Assembly: GCA_021204285.1 (NCBI GenBank)
Contig: JAJPZP010000069.1
Location: forward strand, 1 to 12,453
Direction of reading: 5' to 3'
Source of the DNA: Lachnospiraceae bacterium
Lineage (GTDB): Bacteria > Bacillota > Clostridia > Lachnospirales > Lachnospiraceae
Length of the DNA: 12,453 bases
Positions 7,465 to 12,453 of the stretch are shown here, in pieces. Each line of letters opens with the position of its first letter. Within the stretch, counting starts at the first letter, position 1. The position numbers were made by a program, and so were the translations under genes. The notes beneath the pieces were generated by a model. That model had not been told where the DNA came from and ran no database searches. It saw nothing but the letters and a program-made list of their open reading frames with translations.

Positions 7465-8319
7465 TTACAGGGATTCTTCAAACAGATTTTTGTAACCTTC
7501 CCCATAAATTTCATTCGCATTCGTGATAATCATGAAGGATTCCGGATCCTCGGCTTTCACGAGCTCCTGCACCTGCGGACCCTGTGTGCGGCGGACAACA
7601 CAGAGGATGACCTGTTTCTCGCGGCCCGTCCAGCCTCCGGAGCCGTGCAGATAGGTAATTCCCACCTCCAGCTCCAGCAGAAGTCTTTTGCCGATGTCCT
7701 CCGGTTTCTCTGTGATGATATAAATCAGCTTCGCCTCATCGCCGCCATAGAGTACATAGTCCAGCGCACGCCCGCTGACGAGTACGGCAATCATGGCATA
7801 GAGAGCAATATTCAGATCGCGGAATACCAGCCCGGATATCGCCACAATGATCATATCCGTGCACTGAAAAAGAAAACCGGTTTTCAGATAACGGTATTTC
7901 TGCCGCAGAATCTTGATAATAATATCTGTCCCCCCGGTTGTCGCACCAGCTTTGAAAATCAGTCCGATACCGAGCGCAATCAGAATGCTTCCTGCGAGCG
8001 CAGCGAGAAGTGGGTCATCCGTGGCGGCGCCGTACACGGAAAGAAGATTTGTGAACGTGGATGTCAGTACGACGGCGTAAGTCGTCTTTCCCATAAAACG
8101 CCAGCCAAATTTCCAAACGCCGACGAGGACGATCGGAATATTAAGCAGAAAATAAAGTGTACCCGTATCAACACCGATAAGCCGGTTCAGAATGACGGAG
8201 ATGCCGGTTACACCGCCCGGCGCGAGATTATTCGGATCCAGGAACAGGCTGATGCCGGTTGCATAGATGAAGGCCGCTGCGGCAATCACCAGCAGACTTA
8301 TTATGAGGTTTTTTTTCAT
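7465..8319 (-). CDS. YitT family membrane protein with C-terminal DUF2179 domain
   Basis: The 284-residue protein opens with a hydrophobic segment after MKKN. It continues with about five membrane helices, including the conserved LFLDPNNLAPGGVTGIS loop (25-41) and the Gly/Thr-rich GLIFKAGATTGGTDII stretch (about 118-133). Both are typical of the YitT/YpjC group. The last 80 or so residues (GGDEAKLIYIITEKPEDI onward, ending NANEIYGEGY) form the soluble DUF2179 domain. No transport substrate or reaction is established for the family. I chose the ATG at 8319 because GAGGGAG lies eight bases upstream and the first hydrophobic segment follows directly. The same frame stays open to 8445, but those 42 residues would lie over the end of miaB. 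The gene follows miaB by 28 bases and is probably co-transcribed with it. An A8 run follows its start codon. Confidence 0.9.
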   Translation of the reverse strand: MKKNLIISLLVIAAAAFIYATGISLFLDPNNLAPGGVTGISVILNRLIGVDTGTLYFLLNIPIVLVGVWKFGWRFMGKTTYAVVLTSTFTNLLSVYGAATDDPLLAALAGSILIALGIGLIFKAGATTGGTDIIIKILRQKYRYLKTGFLFQCTDMIIVAISGLVFRDLNIALYAMIAVLVSGRALDYVLYGGDEAKLIYIITEKPEDIGKRLLLELEVGITYLHGSGGWTGREKQVILCVVRRTQGPQVQELVKAEDPESFMIITNANEIYGEGYKNLFEESL

Positions 8320-8327
8320 ATGCTGCT

Positions 8328-8334
8328 CTCCCTC
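8328..8334 (-). promoter_or_regulatory. Shine-Dalgarno site that fixes the yitT-type start
   Basis: GAGGGAG on the minus strand lies eight bases before the ATG at 8319, in the short gap after the miaB stop. It supports the shorter 284-residue reading over the in-frame extension into miaB. Confidence 0.65.
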
Positions 8335-8347
8335 GTAGTCACTGTTT

Positions 8348-9781
8348 CTATATAAGACTTCCCATATAATAAAAGCCCTTGCATTCATCCAGATGAACCC
8401 GGACAATCTGACCGATGAGCTCCTTTTCCCCCGGAAAGTGTACAACGTGATTATTGCCCAAACGGCCGGTCACATAACCGTCAAGCTGTTCATTTGGCTC
8501 TTCCACGAGCGCCTCCTGTACGCTCCCGGTGAAGCGCTCTGCCATTTCCCGGGAAATATCCTGCACGCAGCTCAGCAGTCTGTCAAAACGATCTTTCACG
8601 ATCTCATCCGGCACCTGATTCTCCATGACAGCCGCCGGAGTGCCTGTCCGTCTGCTGTAAATAAAGGTGAAAGCACTGTCATAGCGCACGGTTTTCACGA
8701 CGTCGAGCGTTTCCAGGAAATCCTCCTCGGTCTCACCTGGAAAACCGACGATAATGTCTGTGGAGAGTGCAATATCCGGTATCGCCGTACGTATTTTCTG
8801 CGCAAGTTCTATATATTGTTCTTTTGTATAATGACGATTCATTACTTTCAGAATACGGCTGCTGCCCGACTGCAGCGGCAGGTGCAGATGACGGCAGATT
8901 TTATTCGACTGTGCCATAACCTCAATCAGTTCGTCGGACAGATCCTTCGGGTGCGAGGTCATGAAGCGGATACGCTCGAGCCCGTCGATCTTCTCCACTT
9001 CCTTAAGAAGCCGGGCAAAACTCAGCGGCTGCTCCAGCGTCTTGCCATAAGAATTTACATTCTGTCCGAGCAGCATAACCTCGTGTACACCGTCACGCAC
9101 CAGCGACTCAATCTCGCGGATAATATCCTGCGGTTCACGGCTTCTCTCCCGTCCCCTCACATAAGGCACAATGCAGTAGCTGCAGAAATTGTTGCAGCCG
9201 AACATGATGTTTACACCAGACTTAAAGGGGTATTTGCGCTCGGTCGGCAGGTCCTCGACGATCTGGTCGGTATCCTTCCAGATATCGATGACCATCCGGT
9301 CAGATGTGAGCGTCCGAACCAGCAGCTCCGCAAACTTAAAAATATTGTGTGTCCCGAAGATCAGATCGACGAATCGATAGCTTTTCTTCAGTTTTTCAAC
9401 CACAGCCGGCTCCTGCATCATACAGCCGCACAGCACGATCTTCATATGTGGGTTTTTCTTTTTATAGCCGTGAAGCACCCCGAGACGTCCGTAGACGCGC
9501 AGATTTGCATTTTCACGCACCGTGCAGGTGTTGTAAATAACAAAATCGGCCTCCTCACTGTCCGTTTCCACATAGCCTGCCTCGCGCAGAATGCCGGAAA
9601 GCTTTTCCGAATCACGTGCATTCATCTGGCAGCCAAAGGTCGTGATGTTCGCTCTCAGCGGTCTGCCGAGCCGCGCAGACTCCGCCTCGACGAGCCGCCT
9701 GGCTTCCTGCATATACGCGTACTGACGCTCCGTCTCTGACATTGGTACAGCCATTTCTTCTATTTTGTCCAGTTTATCCAT
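8348..9781 (-). CDS. miaB: tRNA-2-methylthio-N6-dimethylallyladenosine synthase MiaB
   Basis: The 477-residue protein has the three MiaB/MTTase parts in order. The N-terminal UPF0004 domain has cluster Cys at 51 (TFGCQMN), 86 (YNTCTVRE) and 120 (LCGCM). The radical SAM core has the C-x3-C-x2-C motif at 196, 200 and 203, followed by PYVRGRERSR. The C-terminal TRAM RNA-binding domain covers about 415-477. MiaB adds a methylthio group to i6A37 of tRNAs reading UNN codons, using two [4Fe-4S] clusters and S-adenosylmethionine. The CNNFCSYCIVPYVRGRERSR signature separates it from RimO and MtaB. A 45-residue N-terminal extension precedes the first domain, which is common in clostridial forms. AAGGGA lies 12 bases before the ATG. 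It sits between a small membrane protein gene and yitT, not beside mutS-mutL as in many Clostridia. Confidence 0.95.
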   Translation of the reverse strand: MDKLDKIEEMAVPMSETERQYAYMQEARRLVEAESARLGRPLRANITTFGCQMNARDSEKLSGILREAGYVETDSEEADFVIYNTCTVRENANLRVYGRLGVLHGYKKKNPHMKIVLCGCMMQEPAVVEKLKKSYRFVDLIFGTHNIFKFAELLVRTLTSDRMVIDIWKDTDQIVEDLPTERKYPFKSGVNIMFGCNNFCSYCIVPYVRGRERSREPQDIIREIESLVRDGVHEVMLLGQNVNSYGKTLEQPLSFARLLKEVEKIDGLERIRFMTSHPKDLSDELIEVMAQSNKICRHLHLPLQSGSSRILKVMNRHYTKEQYIELAQKIRTAIPDIALSTDIIVGFPGETEEDFLETLDVVKTVRYDSAFTFIYSRRTGTPAAVMENQVPDEIVKDRFDRLLSCVQDISREMAERFTGSVQEALVEEPNEQLDGYVTGRLGNNHVVHFPGEKELIGQIVRVHLDECKGFYYMGSLI

Positions 9782-9811
9782 ATTTTAATACATTCCCTTG
9801 TACAAAGTCTC

Positions 9812-10081
9812 TCACAGTGCCAATCCCGAGAATTCCTCCTGCATTGTCTCATAAAAGCTCTCGTCGGTGACCGTGCTGACAACCTGCTCTGCCGTGACTC
9901 CGAAAAAACTCTCCCCGGTCAGATTCATATAGGCAAAGCCTCCGAAGAGAATCAGGCAGATCGTGAAGCGTATCTTAAATACAGTCAGAAATCCGGATGG
10001 CTCCGCACGGTTTTCAACCATGAGCTCGGCCCTCCGGCTTCCGTAGGTTTCTTTCAAAAGCTGATCGCGGTATGCACCCAT
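9812..10081 (-). CDS. Small single-helix membrane protein of unknown function
   Basis: This 89-residue protein does not match a family I recognise. The first 34 residues are charged (MGAYRDQLLKETYGSRRAEL and on). One membrane helix follows at about 35-53 (VFKIRFTICLILFGGFAYM), then a short acidic outer tail of about 35 residues (EQVVSTVTDESFYETMQEEF). The basic residues just before the helix suggest the N-terminus is inside. Support for a real gene comes from a good Shine-Dalgarno sequence (GGGGGTGA, four bases before the ATG), snug spacing (47 bases after hisIE, 30 before miaB) and the sensible membrane topology. The Shine-Dalgarno lies inside a strong hairpin, so translation may be controlled. 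The gene is probably on the his-miaB-yitT transcript. Confidence 0.68.
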   Translation of the reverse strand: MGAYRDQLLKETYGSRRAELMVENRAEPSGFLTVFKIRFTICLILFGGFAYMNLTGESFFGVTAEQVVSTVTDESFYETMQEEFSGLAL

Positions 10082-10116
10082 CTTCTCACCCCCGCTGCTA
10101 AGCTATGCGGGAGAAG
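10082..10116 (-). promoter_or_regulatory. Hairpin covering the ribosome binding site of the 89-residue protein gene
   Basis: On the minus strand, CTTCTC (10116-10111) can pair with GAGAAG (10087-10082), and CCGC (10110-10107) with GCGG (10095-10092). A competing register pairs CTCCCGC with GCGGGGG over seven base pairs around an 11-base loop. Either form buries the GGGGGTGA Shine-Dalgarno and ends one base before the ATG. There is no T-tract, so it is not an ordinary terminator. A regulatory role is inferred from position only. Confidence 0.5.
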
Positions 10117-10128
10117 GCTCTGTCATAC

Positions 10129-11373
10129 CTATCTTTTTGCAAGCTCCTCCGTAATATCCTCCCAGGTGACGCCGCACTCCACCATCAGCACCATCGCGTG
10201 ATACAGAAGATCGCTCATCTCATACTTGATCTCTTCCGGATCCGGATTCTTGGCAGCGATGACAAGCTCCGTGCACTCCTCGCCGACTTTTTTCAGAATC
10301 TTGTCCAGACCTTTGTCAAAGAGATAATTTGTATAGGAACCCTCTTTCGGATTCGCCTTCCGGTCTTTGATTATGTCATAAACCTCTTCAAAAACACGCA
10401 GCGGGTTTGAGGTATCGTATTCTTTTTTCAGAATGTCCCGATAGAAACAGCTGTAATTGCCAGTGTGGCAGGCCGCACCTACCTGGCTCACCTTTGCAAG
10501 CAGGGTATCGTTATCACAATCGATGGACAACGCCTTTATGTACTGGAAGTGCCCGCTCGTCATGCCCTTGACCCAGAGTTCCTGACGGCTGCGGCTCCAG
10601 TAGGTCATTTTGCCTGTCTCGAGTGTCGCATGAAAGGACTCCTCGTTCATGTAGGCGACCATCAGGACTTCCAGCGTGCGATAATCCTGCACTACAACGG
10701 GGACAAGCCCGTCAGAATTCGGACGCAGCTCTTCCCAGTTCATCTCACTTTTCAGAACATGCATCTTAAGTCCCCGCTCAGCCGCAGCGGCCTTGAGACC
10801 CATGAAATCCGCCACTTCCGAGGAAAAGTAGGCAGTCGAGATACCGTCGGCCCATTTGTTGGACAATACTTCGATCACAGCGTCCTCGGTCGCCGCTCCG
10901 CTCACACTGATAACCGGCATCTTCCCGGCAAAGGGACAATACTGATCCGAGCCTGACCAGAAGGCCAGACTTCCGAACTCCGGGAAATTACCGGCGAACT
11001 GGGATTCATCAGAGATGCTAAGGGCGATCTTGTCGCGGCCAAAACGCTTCGATACCTCTTCGAGCATCTCAACATTACTTGCTCTGCCGCAGTTTAACAC
11101 AGCCTTGTGGCAGCCTGCATACAAAATCTTTTTCACATCTTCCACACGGCGGATGTGCCCGCCCGCATAGACCGGAATCTCGACTCTGCGTACCAGTTCC
11201 CGCAGCATACTGATATTCTGTTCATGCTCTTCATCAGACTCAGACAGATCAAAAATCAGGATCGCATCCGCCCCATTGTCGCTGTAGAAGGCGGCAAGCT
11301 CTACTGCATTACGTCCGCCGGCCTTTCCCTTTCGCACCGGCATAACCGGCACCAGATATTTTTTCTTCATCAT
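10129..11373 (-). CDS. hisIE: HisIE (phosphoribosyl-AMP cyclohydrolase / phosphoribosyl-ATP diphosphatase) with N-terminal HisF-like domain
   Basis: The 414-residue protein is about twice the usual HisIE length. Residues about 222-315 are HisI, with metal residues D285, D287, D289 and zinc Cys 286, 302, 309 in standard spacing. Residues about 325-414 are HisE, with KKVGEE (361-366) and [11 protein letters not shown] (385-395). These two domains do steps two and three of histidine synthesis: PRPP-ATP pyrophosphate removal and ring opening. Residues about 4-208 resemble HisF ([38 protein letters not shown]), but the expected catalytic Asp of the first strand is P12 and that of the fifth is S121. 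The second half also appears about 40 residues short, so this part is probably not catalytic. The ATG at 11373 overlaps the hisB stop (TGATG), and a second ATG follows directly. An upstream in-frame TTG is less likely. AAGGA lies nearby. Confidence 0.93.
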   Translation of the reverse strand: MMKKKYLVPVMPVRKGKAGGRNAVELAAFYSDNGADAILIFDLSESDEEHEQNISMLRELVRRVEIPVYAGGHIRRVEDVKKILYAGCHKAVLNCGRASNVEMLEEVSKRFGRDKIALSISDESQFAGNFPEFGSLAFWSGSDQYCPFAGKMPVISVSGAATEDAVIEVLSNKWADGISTAYFSSEVADFMGLKAAAAERGLKMHVLKSEMNWEELRPNSDGLVPVVVQDYRTLEVLMVAYMNEESFHATLETGKMTYWSRSRQELWVKGMTSGHFQYIKALSIDCDNDTLLAKVSQVGAACHTGNYSCFYRDILKKEYDTSNPLRVFEEVYDIIKDRKANPKEGSYTNYLFDKGLDKILKKVGEECTELVIAAKNPDPEEIKYEMSDLLYHAMVLMVECGVTWEDITEELAKR

Positions 11374-11960
11374 CAAAGGCTTCCTTTCGTCGATAAAACA
11401 TCCGTAATCCGTGGATCCTGCGAGACGGCCATATCGAGCGCCTTCGCAAAGGCCTTAAACATGGCCTCACAAACATGGTGACTGTTTCCACCAGAGAGAA
11501 CTTTAAAATGCAGGTTCATTGCGGCACTGTAGGAAACTGCGTAGAAAAACTCACCGATTGTCTCCGTATCGAGTTCTCCGATCATCGGCGCGCCAAAAAC
11601 GGCGTCCGACACATAATAAGGCCGGCCGGACAGATCGACCGCGCAGAGTACAAGCACTTCGTCCATCGGAAGAATGCAGCTTCCATAACGCCGGATGCCT
11701 TTCTTGTCACCGATCGCCTCCCGGATCGCCGTCCCGAGTACAATGCCCGTATCTTCCACCGTGTGATGGCAGTCTACATGAAGATCACCATCCACCTTGA
11801 GTTTCAGGTCAAAGAGGCCGTGCCTGGCAAAACCGTCCAGCATATGGTCAAAGAATCCAATCCCCGAAGAGACAGCAGCCTTTCCGCTGCCATCGAGCTC
11901 CAAAGTGAGACAAATCTTTGTCTCCTTTGTATTTCTCTCAACTGTGGCCGTCCTGCTCAT
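11373..11960 (-). CDS. hisB: Imidazoleglycerol-phosphate dehydratase HisB
   Basis: The 195-residue monofunctional enzyme converts imidazoleglycerol phosphate to imidazoleacetol phosphate in histidine synthesis. All the family marks are present: [16 protein letters not shown] near residue 35, the metal-binding [11 protein letters not shown] near 58-68, and the second His cluster [15 protein letters not shown] near 160-175. The length is standard for the single-domain form, with no phosphatase domain. The ATG overlaps the hisD stop by four bases (ATGA) and has AAGGAGGG seven bases upstream, a strong site. It overlaps hisIE at its end, so translation of the three his genes is probably coupled. 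Confidence 0.96.
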   Translation of the reverse strand: MSRTATVERNTKETKICLTLELDGSGKAAVSSGIGFFDHMLDGFARHGLFDLKLKVDGDLHVDCHHTVEDTGIVLGTAIREAIGDKKGIRRYGSCILPMDEVLVLCAVDLSGRPYYVSDAVFGAPMIGELDTETIGEFFYAVSYSAAMNLHFKVLSGGNSHHVCEAMFKAFAKALDMAVSQDPRITDVLSTKGSL

Positions 11961-12453
11961 GACTCTCCCTCCTTCTCAAAACGAACTGCGATCGAATTTG
12001 CGTGCGCGGTCAGTTGCTCCGCTTTTGCAAAATATTCGATATCTTCATGCGCTTTTTCGAGCGCCTCTTTCGAATAATAGATAATACTCGATTTCTTGAT
12101 AAAATCGTCGACCGATACCGGAGAGAAGAAACGCGCCGTGCCGTTCGTTGGCAGAATGTGGTTTGGTCCCGCAAAGTAGTCGCCAAGCGGTTCACTGCTG
12201 TAAGGGCCGAGGAAAATTGCCCCCGCGTTGTGCACCTTTGTCATGACCTCGAAAGGATTCTCTGTCACGATCTCGAGATGCTCGGATGCGATCTGATCGA
12301 CGGTCTCAACCGCCTGCTGCATCGATTCTGCTACCAGAATATAACCGTAATTGTCGAGCGATTTCTGTATGATTTCTCTTCGCGATAAATGCTTCACAAA
12401 CTCATCGATCTCGGCAGATACCGCTTCCGCCAGATTCCGGCTTGTCGTCACCA
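11957..12453 (-). CDS. hisD: Histidinol dehydrogenase HisD (C-terminal part; gene runs off the window)
   Basis: About 165 C-terminal residues are present, and the reading frame is open to the window edge, so the true start lies beyond 12453. The visible part has the catalytic Glu-His pair in ASEHLEI. It also has the zinc and substrate region GPYSSEPLGDYFAGPNH followed by ILPTNGTARFFSPVSVDDF, and the C-terminal zinc His in LTAHANSIAVRF. HisD does the last two steps of histidine synthesis, oxidising histidinol to histidine with two NAD+. The GTG near the edge is an internal valine, not a start. It ends inside the start of hisB by a four-base overlap. Confidence 0.96.
   Translation of the reverse strand, partial: VTTSRNLAEAVSAEIDEFVKHLSRREIIQKSLDNYGYILVAESMQQAVETVDQIASEHLEIVTENPFEVMTKVHNAGAIFLGPYSSEPLGDYFAGPNHILPTNGTARFFSPVSVDDFIKKSSIIYYSKEALEKAHEDIEYFAKAEQLTAHANSIAVRFEKEGES

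Noticed and set aside
8320..8445. Longer yitT-type start overlapping miaB
   Set aside because: The extra 42 residues lie over the miaB end, have no ribosome site and do not look like family sequence. GAGGGAG before 8319 marks the better start.
8393..9739. 448-codon open frame on the plus strand opposite miaB
   Set aside because: It is an antisense shadow of miaB, whose cluster and radical SAM motifs are intact. The plus-strand protein has no recognisable domain.
11374..11376. TTG start for hisIE
   Set aside because: It is followed at once by two ATG codons, the first overlapping the hisB stop. ATG is the simpler choice.
1..12453. tRNA, rRNA, CRISPR, riboswitch, insertion sequence or phage genes
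   Set aside because: I saw no cloverleaf, spaced direct repeats, transposase or integrase motif. The window is almost fully filled by minus-strand genes, with no gap over about 110 bases.

Overview
The window reads as ordinary chromosome from a Gram-positive anaerobe of the class Clostridia, most likely Lachnospiraceae or a close relative. This is an inference. It rests on AAGGAGG-type ribosome binding sites, sigma-A type promoters, an NfnAB-type flavoprotein pair, a SpoIIIE/FtsK translocase, a YitT/DUF2179 membrane protein, and a long HisIE protein. I see no rRNA, tRNA, CRISPR array, insertion sequence or phage gene. Every gene I accept lies on the minus strand, so the reading order is from high to low coordinates.

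Right-hand block (12453 down to about 7465): the end of a histidine operon, hisD (partial), hisB and an unusual hisIE. These overlap by 4 nt and 1 nt. They are followed at 28 to 47 nt spacing by a small one-helix membrane protein, miaB (tRNA ms2i6A37 methylthiotransferase) and a yitT-type membrane protein. I see no terminator between them, so they may form one long transcript. The HisIE protein carries about 205 extra N-terminal residues that look like a shortened HisF barrel lacking both catalytic aspartates. This is the most interesting item in the window.

Middle block (7464 down to 3920): a perfect-consensus promoter drives an ftsK/spoIIIE DNA translocase gene. It is followed after 20 nt by a gene for a zinc-ribbon, single-helix protein with two extracellular chitobiase C-terminal-like repeats.

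Left-hand block (3919 to 1): a second good promoter drives nfnA-nfnB, which overlap by 1 nt. Together they probably encode the electron-bifurcating NADH-dependent ferredoxin:NADP+ oxidoreductase. Beyond them lies a strong hairpin whose T-tract faces the plus strand, opposite to every gene. Next comes a more AT-rich gene for a multi-pass GT-C glycosyltransferase. That gene has no visible ribosome binding site, contains a run of eight G, and stops abruptly at its last membrane segment.

I did not find a clearly new multi-gene system. The best leads are the degenerate HisF-like domain on HisIE, the odd junction and G8 tract of the glycosyltransferase gene, the hairpin covering the start of the 89-residue protein gene, and the zinc-ribbon/chitobiase-repeat protein next to ftsK.
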